From Pseudomonadota bacterium (GTDB lineage Bacteria > Pseudomonadota > Gammaproteobacteria > Burkholderiales > Thiobacillaceae), in NCBI GenBank assembly GCA_021836225.1, contig JAKBJA010000039.1:1-5812 (forward strand): a stretch of 5,812 nucleotides of DNA, given 5' to 3'. The position numbers and the translations under genes were made by a program. Below are positions 1 through 5,812 of the stretch, piece after piece (position 1 is the first letter of the stretch; each line of letters opens with the position of its first letter). A model generated the notes under the pieces. That model was not told where the DNA came from, searched no databases, and saw only the letters and a list, made by a program, of their open reading frames with translations.

Positions 1-293
1 TGCTGCACTCGGGCTACAGCCGAACCAAGGCGCTCCTGGTGAATCTGCTGACGGGGGTTGCGACGATGCTGGGCGCGCTGGTGGGCTATTTTGCGCTGTC
101 GATGCTCGAGGGCTGGACGCCAGTACTTCTGGGGCTGGCCGCTGCGAGTATGCTGTACGTGGCACTCTCGGATCTGCTTCCCGGGCTGCATAAACGCGCG
201 GAAATCGCCTCCACGTTGCAACAGCTAGTGTTGATCGGACTGGGGATCGGCAGCGTCGCGCTGGTCGGTTATGTCATCGGAAACGGGCATTGA
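1..293 (+). CDS. ZIP-family (GufA-like) divalent metal transporter, C-terminal part
   Basis: Partial gene cut by the left edge; the frame is open from base 3 and ends at TGA 291-293, giving 96 visible residues. The fragment begins with LHSGYSRTKALL, which in GufA-like ZIP proteins directly follows the metal-binding HEIPQE helix, so the cut falls just after the fifth transmembrane helix. Three hydrophobic segments follow, matching helices 6 to 8, including the family-typical ASMLYVALSDLLPGLH segment in helix 7, and the protein ends in [11 protein letters not shown] proteins move zinc, iron or manganese into the cytoplasm across the inner membrane; which metal is used cannot be told from this part. 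The last 69 coding bases overlap the 3' end of the minus-strand gene that follows. The family call is from recognised sequence pattern; the metal-binding residues are outside the window. Confidence 0.85.
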   Translation, partial: LHSGYSRTKALLVNLLTGVATMLGALVGYFALSMLEGWTPVLLGLAAASMLYVALSDLLPGLHKRAEIASTLQQLVLIGLGIGSVALVGYVIGNGH

Positions 294-446
294 GCTGCGC
301 CGCCTCGGTCCGTCAGCCACATAGACAAATAGCGCAATCGGCGTGACGCCCAGGAAAATCAGGATGGCCAGCGCCTTGCCGATGCTGCTGGCGGTGATCG
401 CCATCATCAGAATCACATAGGCCCAGCCAATCGCTACGATATACAT
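225..446 (-). CDS. Small conserved two-helix membrane protein of unknown function
   Basis: Encodes 73 residues beginning [15 protein letters not shown]. There are two hydrophobic segments (about residues 1-19 and 24-44), then a basic stretch GPRRR and a polar, acidic C-terminal tail, so the protein is probably an inner-membrane hairpin with a cytoplasmic tail. It resembles small betaproteobacterial membrane proteins I have seen without assigned function. I chose the ATG at 446-444 over an ATG at 458-456 because a GGAG (complement of 453-456) lies six bases before it, whereas the upstream ATG has no ribosome binding site and adds only MELV. The tail (about 22 residues) is encoded antisense to the last helix of the ZIP transporter. 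Its start faces that of rimO, 26 bases away. The hydrophobic pattern and good ribosome binding site argue that it is real; no function can be proposed. Confidence 0.7.
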   Translation of the reverse strand: MYIVAIGWAYVILMMAITASSIGKALAILIFLGVTPIALFVYVADGPRRRSSMPVSDDITDQRDAADPQSDQH

Positions 447-452
447 TACAAG

Positions 453-456
453 CTCC
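453..456 (-). promoter_or_regulatory. Ribosome binding site deciding the start of the small membrane protein
   Basis: On the minus strand this reads GGAG, six bases before the ATG at 446-444. It favours that start over the in-frame ATG at 458-456, which overlaps it. Confidence 0.6.
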
Positions 457-459
457 ATC

Positions 460-463
460 AGGA
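460..463 (+). promoter_or_regulatory. Probable ribosome binding site of rimO
   Basis: AGGA lies nine bases before the ATG at 473. An in-frame TTG at 464 directly abuts the site and is therefore an unlikely start. Confidence 0.5.
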
Positions 464-472
464 TTGAACGTC

Positions 473-1804
473 ATGGTAACCAAAGCAACCCCCGCCCGCA
501 CGCCGACCGTCGGATTTGTGTCGCTCGGCTGCCCGAAGGCAACGGTCGACTCCGAACGCATCCTGACCCAGTTGCGCGCTGAGGGTTACGGCATCGTCGG
601 TAGTTACGACAATGCCGATGTGGTGGTGGTCAACACCTGCGGCTTCATCGACGCTGCCGTGCAGGAGTCGCTCGAGGCGATCGGTGAGGCACTGGCGGAA
701 AACGGCAAGGTGATTGTCACGGGGTGTCTGGGTGCCAAGGGCGACGTGGTGCGCGAGGCACACCCCAAGGTGCTGGCTGTGTCCGGCCCGCACGCGCTGG
801 ACGAGGTGATGGAAGCAGTGCACACGGCCCTGCCGAAGCCTCACGACCCGTTCGAGGACCTGATCCCGCCAGGCGGCATCAAGCTTACCCCGCGCCATTA
901 CGCTTACCTGAAAATTTCCGAGGGGTGCAACCACCGCTGCACCTTCTGCATCATTCCATCGCTGCGCGGCGACCTGGTGAGCCGCCCGATCGGCGAGATC
1001 ATGAACGAGGCAGAGAAGCTGGTCGGCGCAGGCGTGCAGGAACTGCTGGTGGTGTCGCAGGACACCAGCGCCTATGGGGTCGACGTGAAATACCGCCCCG
1101 GTTTCTGGAGCGGCCGTCCGCTGAAGTCCCTCATGACCGAACTGGCTGGCGCGCTGGGCAGTCTCGGCGCCTGGGTGCGGCTGCACTATGTGTACCCGTA
1201 CCCCAGCGTCGACGACGTGATTCCGCTGATGGCGGACGGCATCATCCTGCCGTATCTCGATATTCCGTTGCAGCATGCAAGCCCGCGCATTCTAAAATTG
1301 ATGAAGCGCCCCGGTGCGGTCGAGAAGACGCTGGACCGTATCCAGGCCTGGCGCGAGGCAGTTCCGGACCTTACATTGCGTTCGACCTTCATCGTCGGCT
1401 TTCCAGGTGAAACCGACGCCGAGTTCGAGGAGTTGCTGGACTTCCTGAAGGAGGCGCAACTCGATCGCGTCGGCTGCTTCAAGTATTCGCCGGTCGAAGG
1501 TGCGGTGGCCAACGAATTGCCCGGGGCCGTGCCTGAAGCGCTGAAGGAAGAGCGGCTGGAGCGCTTCATGGAAGTGCAGGCGGACATTTCGGCGGCCCGG
1601 CTCGATGCCAAGATCGGCCGCGAAATCGAGGTTATCGTCGATGAAGAGGACGAGGTCGGCACGCTGGCGCGCAGTCACGCGGATGCACCGGAAATCGACG
1701 GCGTGGTTTATCTCGAGGGGGTCTTCGATCTGAAGCCGGGAACCCGACTCAAGGTGCGCGTCGAGGAAGCCGACGAACACGATCTGTGGGCGTCGCCGGT
1801 CTGA
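473..1804 (+). CDS. rimO: RimO, ribosomal protein S12 (Asp) methylthiotransferase
   Basis: Radical-SAM enzyme that adds a methylthio group to the conserved aspartate near position 88 of ribosomal protein S12, using two iron-sulfur clusters and S-adenosylmethionine in the cytoplasm. The 443-residue product is close to the E. coli protein (441). The N-terminal methylthiotransferase domain (about 12-110) supplies the three cysteines of the auxiliary cluster: C20 in SLGCPK, C56 in NTCGF and C85 in VTGCLGAK. The radical-SAM domain (about 138-370) carries the CxxxCxxC cluster at C152, C156 and C159 (CNHRCTFC). A C-terminal TRAM domain (about 380-443) is the likely S12-binding part. SLGCPK and the absence of tRNA-specific features separate RimO from its tRNA-modifying relative MiaB. 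The gene is divergent from the small membrane protein gene, so its promoter probably lies inside that gene, and it converges on the RpfE-type gene downstream. All expected catalytic cysteines are present. Confidence 0.97.
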   Translation: MVTKATPARTPTVGFVSLGCPKATVDSERILTQLRAEGYGIVGSYDNADVVVVNTCGFIDAAVQESLEAIGEALAENGKVIVTGCLGAKGDVVREAHPKVLAVSGPHALDEVMEAVHTALPKPHDPFEDLIPPGGIKLTPRHYAYLKISEGCNHRCTFCIIPSLRGDLVSRPIGEIMNEAEKLVGAGVQELLVVSQDTSAYGVDVKYRPGFWSGRPLKSLMTELAGALGSLGAWVRLHYVYPYPSVDDVIPLMADGIILPYLDIPLQHASPRILKLMKRPGAVEKTLDRIQAWREAVPDLTLRSTFIVGFPGETDAEFEELLDFLKEAQLDRVGCFKYSPVEGAVANELPGAVPEALKEERLERFMEVQADISAARLDAKIGREIEVIVDEEDEVGTLARSHADAPEIDGVVYLEGVFDLKPGTRLKVRVEEADEHDLWASPV

Positions 1805-1819
1805 ATCCGCTGCGCGGAT
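1805..1819. terminator. Short hairpin between convergent genes, possible weak terminator
   Basis: ATCCGC and GCGGAT form a perfect six-base-pair stem with a TGC loop immediately after the rimO stop codon. It sits in the 19-base gap between rimO and the convergent minus-strand gene, so it would serve both directions. There is no T tract on either strand, so intrinsic termination is doubtful. Confidence 0.3.
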
Positions 1820-1823
1820 CGTC

Positions 1824-2822
1824 TCAGGTCAGCATCGAGATCAGGCGGTGCGGGCGTCGCCAGAGTTTCCAGGCGTCGCGCGCGTGCAAATGCAGCGCTT
1901 TGCCGTTGACCGGGTCAAGCAGGCGCAGTCCGTGCGGACCGATCTTGCGCAGTGTGCCCAGCAACGGTGCGAACCAGACCTGCTCCAGTTCACGCAAGGC
2001 TTCGCGCCAGCCGCAGGCATCGCCGACTTGTCCGGAACGGATCAAGGCATCCAGCAGAATGATTCCATCCGTTTTGAGAAAGCGCGCGTCAAAGTTCGCG
2101 GGGGGAGGGTGCACGTGTGCGCCGCAGAAGGCCCCCAGCGCCTTGGCTTCGCTATTCCGCGCATAAATGGGGAGGGGCTTAGTCCGGATGTCGGGCTGAC
2201 GGCCGCCGCCCCACAGCCACAACGAATTCACAGGCAGCTCGCCACGCGCCTCGCGTGCCTGATTCACCGGATGGTCGTGAAGCAGCATTTGCAGTTCATT
2301 CAATTGGGTGCGAAACCGCATGGCATCCCCGCCTCGTGGCAGCAGGGGATCAATGTCGCGGCCCACCGCGACAGACAGCGGGGTGGTGGTCAGGTGGGGG
2401 GCCTCGGGAAATTGGAGATACCAGCGACGGGGGTGCAGCGGCTGCGGATCCAGTTCGGCACCAAAATGCTGAGTGACGGCAGCGGCAAGATCATCCGCTT
2501 CCTCGCGCGACAACGAAAGGACATCGCTGCCTGTCAGAACGATGCGATCACGCATCACCCGCAAATGAACCGGGTCAGCGCGCAGCCAGTAGGCATTCCC
2601 GGCCACCCCGCCGTCCGCCGCCAGGGTGATCGGGGCGAGCGGACAGTCCTGCTGGCGTTCGATCCCCAGCGACATGCACAAGGCAGCTTCCACGCCCTCG
2701 GCCGAACAAGGCTGGCGGGTTCCACGCGCCAGCAGGGTCTGAAGCGCGGGCAGACGCAGATCCGGCGCCGCCGCTTTCAGCAGTTGTTTTGTCGGGAAAA
2801 GATGAGGGATGAGGAACAGCAT
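1824..2822 (-). CDS. Conserved RpfE-type protein of unclear function
   Basis: Encodes 332 residues beginning MLFLIPHLFPTKQLL. I recognise it as the conserved proteobacterial family annotated as RpfE-type regulatory protein and sometimes loosely as a phosphoglycerate-mutase-like protein. The most telling stretch is about residues 182-207, HDHPVNQAREARGELPVNSL followed by WLWGGG, a strongly conserved block in that family. Other visible features are an aromatic stretch, RRWYLQFPEAP, and a C-terminal basic end, KLWRRPHRLISMLT. No signal peptide or convincing transmembrane helix is seen, so it is probably cytoplasmic. In Xanthomonas, rpfE lies in the rpf pathogenicity-regulation cluster, but its biochemical role is not established, so the name should not be read as function. 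I chose the ATG at 2822-2820 because the family begins at the IPHLF motif; an ATG at 2864 would add 14 unrelated residues and overlap the yjbQ start. The gene is divergent from yjbQ with 40 bases between starts. Confidence 0.75.
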   Translation of the reverse strand: MLFLIPHLFPTKQLLKAAAPDLRLPALQTLLARGTRQPCSAEGVEAALCMSLGIERQQDCPLAPITLAADGGVAGNAYWLRADPVHLRVMRDRIVLTGSDVLSLSREEADDLAAAVTQHFGAELDPQPLHPRRWYLQFPEAPHLTTTPLSVAVGRDIDPLLPRGGDAMRFRTQLNELQMLLHDHPVNQAREARGELPVNSLWLWGGGRQPDIRTKPLPIYARNSEAKALGAFCGAHVHPPPANFDARFLKTDGIILLDALIRSGQVGDACGWREALRELEQVWFAPLLGTLRKIGPHGLRLLDPVNGKALHLHARDAWKLWRRPHRLISMLT

Positions 2823-2828
2823 GTGTCG

Positions 2829-2834
2829 AGTGTA
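2829..2834 (-). promoter_or_regulatory. Candidate extended -10 element for the RpfE-type gene
   Basis: On the minus strand the sequence reads TGC-TACACT, matching the extended -10 pattern (TGN before a hexamer with four of six consensus bases). Six bases separate it from the ATG at 2822, so transcription would begin at or next to the start codon. No -35 match is evident and no Shine-Dalgarno sequence is present. Prediction by eye only. Confidence 0.35.
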
Positions 2835-2849
2835 GCAAAGCGGATTCGC

Positions 2850-2855
2850 TAGAAT
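2850..2855 (+). promoter_or_regulatory. Candidate -10 element for yjbQ
   Basis: TAGAAT matches five of six bases of the -10 consensus and ends seven bases before the yjbQ ATG at 2863. Transcription would then start at or within a base of the start codon, giving a leaderless message. No good -35 is seen at 17 bases upstream and there is no clear Shine-Dalgarno sequence. Prediction by eye only. Confidence 0.4.
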
Positions 2856-2862
2856 ATCGGGC

Positions 2863-3282
2863 ATGCGTCAGGCCTTTCATGAAATCAGCGTCTCCACCCA
2901 CGGCAAGGGCTTGTATGCGTTTACTCCGCAGGTGCGTGACTGGGTCGGAACGAGCGGAATCCGGCAGGGACTGCTCACCCTGTATATCCGCCACACTTCG
3001 GCGAGCCTGCTGATCCAGGAAAACTACGATCCGACGGTGCAGACCGACTTGGAGCGCTTCCTGTCGCGGCTGGTTCCGGAGGGCGACCCAATCTACGAAC
3101 ACACCCTGGAGGGTGCGGACGACATGCCGGCACACGTGCGCGCGGCGCTGACGCAAACCCACCTGGCGATCCCGGTTGCCGATGGCAGCCCGATGCTCGG
3201 TACCTGGCAGGGAATTTACCTCTTCGAGCACCGGCGTGCCACGCAGACCCGCAGTGTGGTGCTGCACCTGCTGGGCGAATAA
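2863..3282 (+). CDS. yjbQ: YjbQ, UPF0047 family (secondary thiamine-phosphate synthase)
   Basis: Encodes 139 residues, almost the same length as E. coli YjbQ (138). Family hallmarks appear in order: HTSASLLIQENYDPTV (from H44), EGADDMP (83-89) and GTWQGIYLFEHR (113-124). The family is small, trimeric and cytoplasmic; an E. coli member was reported to have weak thiamine-phosphate synthase activity, which gives the usual product name, but the true physiological role is uncertain. No thi genes are visible nearby to support a thiamine role. The ATG at 2863 matches the usual N-terminus of the family (MRQAFHEISV). It lacks a clear ribosome binding site and a TAGAAT lies just upstream, so the message may be leaderless. 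It is followed after 44 bases by the lolC-type gene on the same strand and could be co-transcribed with it. Confidence 0.93.
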   Translation: MRQAFHEISVSTHGKGLYAFTPQVRDWVGTSGIRQGLLTLYIRHTSASLLIQENYDPTVQTDLERFLSRLVPEGDPIYEHTLEGADDMPAHVRAALTQTHLAIPVADGSPMLGTWQGIYLFEHRRATQTRSVVLHLLGE

Positions 3283-3326
3283 GGCGGCTGTGGCATACTC
3301 CGGAGATTCCTTTTGCGAGTCCTGCT

Positions 3327-4571
3327 TTGCTTCCCTTTGAGCTTCTGATCGGCCTGCGCTACACCCACGCCAAGCGCCGCAACCATTTCATCTCCTTCAT
3401 TTCCATCGCCTCCATGGCGGGCATCGCGCTCGGCGTGATGGCGCTGATCGTGGTGCTGTCGGTGATGAATGGTTTTCAGGAAGAATTGCGAACGCGCATT
3501 CTCGGCGTGGCGGCGCACCTGGAAATCAGCGGTCCGGGGGATCGTCTATCCGACTGGCGTGGCGTGCTGGCCCAGGCGAAACAGAGCAAGGACGTGCTCT
3601 CCGGTGCGCCTTATGTGAACGCGCAGGGCATGCTGGCCAATGGTGACATGGTACGTGGCGCGATCATCCGCGGCGTGTTGCCGGGGCTGGAAAGCCAGGT
3701 CGCCGATTTTTCCCATTTCATGAAAGCTGGCAAGCTGACCGACCTCAGACCCGGCGAATTCGGCATCGTTCTCGGTGGTGAACTGGCGCGCGTGCTCAAC
3801 GTGTACCCGGGAGACAAGTTGGTTCTGCTTACGCCGCAAGGCAACATCACACCGGCGGGCGTGATGCCACGGGTGAAGCAGTTCACCGTCACCGGCATCT
3901 TCGAGGCGGGCATGTTCGAATACGATTCCGGCCTGGCGCTGATCCACCTGCAGGACGCGCAAAAGCTGCTGCGGCTGGGCGAGGACGTGTCGGGCGTGCG
4001 GCTGAAACTCATCGAGCTCTTTCGCGCGCCTTTCGTCACCCGTGACCTGTCGCAGAGCCTGAGCGGCCACTATTACCTCACTGACTGGACACAAAGCCAC
4101 GCCAACTTTTTCCGTGCCGTGGCGATCGAAAAACGCATGATGTTTCTGATCCTGCTGCTGATCGTCGCCGTTGCCGCGTTCAACATCGTCTCCACCCTGG
4201 TGATGGCAGTAACCGACAAGCAGTCCGACATCGCCATCCTGCGCACCCTCGGCGCCCAGCCCGGTTCGATCATGAAAATCTTCATCGTGCAGGGCGCCTT
4301 CATCGGCGTGTTCGGCACCTTGCTCGGCGTGGCCGGCGGCGTGCTGCTGGCGCTCAATCTCGAAACTGTGGTGCCCATCATCGAGCGCATGGCCGGCATG
4401 GACCTGTTCCCGGCCGATATCTACTACATCAATGAACTGCCGTCCAAGCTGGTGTGGAATGACGTCAGTCTGATCGCGGGGATTTCGCTGCTCATCAGTC
4501 TGGTGGCGACGTTGTACCCGAGCTGGCGCGCGTCGCGCATCAATCCGGCGGAGGCGTTGCGCTATGAGTGA
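3327..4571 (+). CDS. lolC: LolC/LolE-family lipoprotein-releasing ABC transporter permease
   Basis: Membrane subunit of the LolCDE-type complex, which pulls mature lipoproteins from the outer leaflet of the inner membrane and hands them to periplasmic LolA. The 414 residues show the FtsX/MacB-type layout: one N-terminal helix (about 22-48, [20 protein letters not shown]), a large periplasmic domain (about 50-268), then three helices (about 271-296, 318-343, 382-399). The C-terminus, [20 protein letters not shown], is near-identical in style to E. coli LolC and Lol[17 protein letters not shown] (about 173-188) corresponds to the LolC hook region that contacts LolA. The start must be the TTG at 3327: no in-frame ATG or GTG precedes it, and the first downstream ATG, at residue 30, would cut into the first helix. 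The ribosome binding site is poor (GCGAG seven bases upstream). Only one permease gene is present, so it may act as both LolC and LolE. Confidence 0.92.
   Translation: MLPFELLIGLRYTHAKRRNHFISFISIASMAGIALGVMALIVVLSVMNGFQEELRTRILGVAAHLEISGPGDRLSDWRGVLAQAKQSKDVLSGAPYVNAQGMLANGDMVRGAIIRGVLPGLESQVADFSHFMKAGKLTDLRPGEFGIVLGGELARVLNVYPGDKLVLLTPQGNITPAGVMPRVKQFTVTGIFEAGMFEYDSGLALIHLQDAQKLLRLGEDVSGVRLKLIELFRAPFVTRDLSQSLSGHYYLTDWTQSHANFFRAVAIEKRMMFLILLLIVAVAAFNIVSTLVMAVTDKQSDIAILRTLGAQPGSIMKIFIVQGAFIGVFGTLLGVAGGVLLALNLETVVPIIERMAGMDLFPADIYYINELPSKLVWNDVSLIAGISLLISLVATLYPSWRASRINPAEALRYE
4550..4554 (+). promoter_or_regulatory. Ribosome binding site of lolD inside the end of lolC
   Basis: GGAGG lies nine bases before the lolD ATG at 4564, within the final codons of the permease gene. 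Together with the 8-base overlap of the two genes it supports efficient, probably coupled translation. Confidence 0.65.
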
Positions 4572-5244
4572 AATCGTATTGAGCTGCGCCGGTCTGGGCA
4601 AGGTTTTTCGCCAGGGCAGGATCGATGTGCCGGTGCTCGGCAGCGTCGATCTGGACATCCATGCCGGCGAGTCGCTCGCCATCGTCGGCGCCTCGGGCTC
4701 GGGAAAGAGCACGCTGCTGCACCTGCTGGGGGGGCTCGACACGCCGACTTCAGGAAGAATCACGCTGATGGGGCGCGATCCTTTCGCGATTTCCGAGGCT
4801 GAGCGTAGCGAACTGCGCAATCGCGCGCTTGGCTTCGTCTATCAGTTTCATCATCTGCTGCCCGAGTTTTCCGCACAGGAAAACGCCGCCATGCCCTTCC
4901 TCATCCGCCGCATGAATCGCGCCGAGGCGCTGGCACGCGCCGCCGCCATCCTCGAGGAAGTCGGCCTCGGCCATCGCCTCGCCCACCGCCCCGGTGAACT
5001 TTCCGGCGGCGAGCGCCAGCGTGTCGCCATCGCCCGCGCCCTGGTCACGCAGCCCGCCTGCATCCTTGCCGACGAACCCACCGGCAACCTCGACCGCCAC
5101 ACCGCCGACGCGGTGTTCGATCTGATGCGGGAGCTCAACCGCAAACACCGGACCAGCCTGGTCGTCGTCACCCACGACACCGAGCTGGCTGCGCGCATGG
5201 ACCGGCAGTTGCGGCTGGTCGACGGAAGCCTGCAGCCGGCCTGA
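4564..5244 (+). CDS. lolD: LolD, ATPase of the lipoprotein-releasing complex
   Basis: Cytoplasmic ATP-binding subunit that powers lipoprotein release by the LolC/E permease. The 226 residues match the family length. All nucleotide-binding motifs are intact: Walker [10 protein letters not shown] (42-50), Q-loop glutamine Q94 in [11 protein letters not shown], signature LSGGERQR (146-153), Walker [13 protein letters not shown] (166-177) with catalytic E171, and the switch histidine H204 in VVVTHDTE. The [15 protein letters not shown] segment after the Q-loop is characteristic of LolD and helps to separate it from the related MacB and FtsE ATPases. The start codon lies inside the end of the permease gene (ATGAGTGA, 8-base overlap), so the two are translationally coupled. 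comEC starts 12 bases after its stop. Confidence 0.95.
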   Translation: MSEIVLSCAGLGKVFRQGRIDVPVLGSVDLDIHAGESLAIVGASGSGKSTLLHLLGGLDTPTSGRITLMGRDPFAISEAERSELRNRALGFVYQFHHLLPEFSAQENAAMPFLIRRMNRAEALARAAAILEEVGLGHRLAHRPGELSGGERQRVAIARALVTQPACILADEPTGNLDRHTADAVFDLMRELNRKHRTSLVVVTHDTELAARMDRQLRLVDGSLQPA

Positions 5245-5256
5245 GCCTTCGGCGCG

Positions 5257-5812
5257 ATGCGGCTCATCCTCATCGCGTTTTGTCTCGGGGTATGGCTGCT
5301 GCAACAGCAGGCCAATCTGCCGTCCGCGCGCTGGCAGTGGCTGTTTCCGCTGTTGTTGGCGGTACTGTGGTTGCCGGCCCGTTCCAACCGCCTTGCCGAA
5401 TTCGTTCGCCGCCTGAGCGTTGCGCTGCTTTGCGTTGCGCTCGGCTTTGCATGGGCTGCCTGGCGGGCGGATGCGCGACTGGACGAACGCCTGCCCGCGC
5501 ACTGGCAGGGACTGGATATCGAGCTCGTCGGTGTGATCAGCGATCTGCCGCACATCAATGCGCGCGGCGAACGCCTCGTCCTCGACGTCGAGCAGGTCGT
5601 CACCCCGAATGCGCCCCATTTGAAGCGGATCCAGTTGACCCGCTACTGGCCGCGCAATGCCGACCATGTCGAACCACGGATGCAGGCCGGGGAGCGCTGG
5701 CAGTTGACCGTGCGGTTGAAGATGCCTTACGGCACCAGTAATCCGCACGGTTTCGACCTTGAGGCCTGGATGCTGGAGCGCCGCATCAACGCCAGCGGCT
5801 ATGTGCGCGAGA
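5257..5812 (+). CDS. comEC: ComEC, DNA-uptake inner-membrane channel, N-terminal part
   Basis: Partial gene running off the right edge, with 185 residues visible of a family usually around 750-800. It starts MRLILIAFCLGVWLLQQQ at the ATG 12 bases after the lolD stop; no strong ribosome binding site is seen, so coupling to lolD translation is plausible. Three hydrophobic segments (about 1-17, 26-41 and 52-70) are followed by the soluble N-terminal DUF4131-type region. That region contains the recognisable block NPHGFDLEAWMLERRINASG (from N162), typical of ComEC/Rec2 proteins just before their first competence-domain helices. In competent bacteria ComEC carries single-stranded DNA from the periplasm into the cytoplasm. 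The competence domain and the C-terminal metallo-beta-lactamase-like domain lie outside the window, so intactness cannot be judged. No stop or frameshift occurs in the visible part. Confidence 0.9.
   Translation, partial: MRLILIAFCLGVWLLQQQANLPSARWQWLFPLLLAVLWLPARSNRLAEFVRRLSVALLCVALGFAWAAWRADARLDERLPAHWQGLDIELVGVISDLPHINARGERLVLDVEQVVTPNAPHLKRIQLTRYWPRNADHVEPRMQAGERWQLTVRLKMPYGTSNPHGFDLEAWMLERRINASGYVRE

Noticed and set aside
458..1276. Long open frame on the minus strand antisense to rimO
   Set aside because: The product is rich in His, Gln, Val and Arg with no family resemblance, as expected for the mirror of a GC-rich real gene; rimO on the other strand is certain.
1848..2852. Long plus-strand open frame opposite the RpfE-type gene
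   Set aside because: Low-complexity Gln/Arg/Gly-rich translation without domains; the minus-strand frame shows a conserved family block.
2820..2864. Upstream ATG at 2864 as the start of the RpfE-type gene
   Set aside because: It would overlap the yjbQ start codon (both within GCATGC) and add 14 residues not expected in the family, which begins near the IPHLF motif.
3291..3299. TGG-CATACT as an extended -10 for lolC
   Set aside because: The hexamer is only a partial match and no -35 is seen around 3271-3276; not strong enough to list as a promoter.
3298..3305. Perfect palindrome CTCCGGAG between yjbQ and lolC
   Set aside because: An eight-base palindrome is too short and lacks a loop or T tract for a terminator; I have no reason to call it an operator, and it is expected by chance in GC-rich DNA.
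3546..4820. 424-residue minus-strand open frame across lolC and lolD
   Set aside because: It spans two certain genes on the other strand and its translation is His/Asp/Gln/Arg-rich with no recognisable motif; a codon-bias artefact.
4750..5748. 332-residue minus-strand open frame across lolD and comEC
   Set aside because: It mirrors intact LolD motifs and the ComEC start; the composition is that of an antisense shadow.
1..5812. Search for mobile elements, CRISPR repeats, tRNA genes, toxin-antitoxin or defence genes
   Set aside because: No repeats, transposase or integrase motifs, tRNA-like folds or defence-type domains were seen; the window is densely filled with housekeeping genes.

Overview
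The window reads as ordinary chromosomal DNA from a GC-rich Gram-negative bacterium, most likely a betaproteobacterium. I base this on the LolCD-type lipoprotein-release genes (which imply an outer membrane), the strong G/C bias at third codon positions, and the local order rimO / RpfE-type gene / yjbQ / lolC / lolD / comEC. The lineage call is a judgement from memory of protein sequences and synteny, not a search result.

Left part (1-1804): the 3' end of a GufA-like ZIP metal transporter gene enters from the left edge. It runs tail-to-tail into a small two-helix membrane protein gene on the minus strand, and the two reading frames overlap by 69 bases. The small gene is head-to-head with rimO, which encodes the radical-SAM enzyme that methylthiolates ribosomal protein S12. 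Only 26 bases separate the two start codons.

Middle (1805-3282): rimO converges, across a 19-base gap holding a short hairpin, on a minus-strand gene for a conserved protein of unclear function (RpfE-type, 332 residues). That gene is divergent from yjbQ (UPF0047 family, reported thiamine-phosphate synthase side activity) across only 40 bases. In this gap each gene has a -10-like hexamer 6-7 bases before its ATG and no clear Shine-Dalgarno sequence, so both could be leaderless.

Right part (3283-5812): a tight plus-strand run of lolC/E-type permease, lolD ATPase (8-base overlap with the permease gene) and the 5' part of comEC (12 bases after lolD). LolC/E and LolD form the inner-membrane machine that extracts lipoproteins and passes them to LolA. 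ComEC is the inner-membrane DNA-uptake channel. Only one permease gene is present, and comEC occupies the place where lolE would be expected, so the permease may work as a homodimer (LolF-like) unless a second copy lies elsewhere.

Coding density is very high and no gap longer than 44 bases is left unexplained. I see no tRNA, rRNA, CRISPR, insertion sequence or prophage signal, and no convincing novel system. The points worth a second look are start-site and promoter architecture, the single-permease Lol arrangement and the two poorly understood genes.
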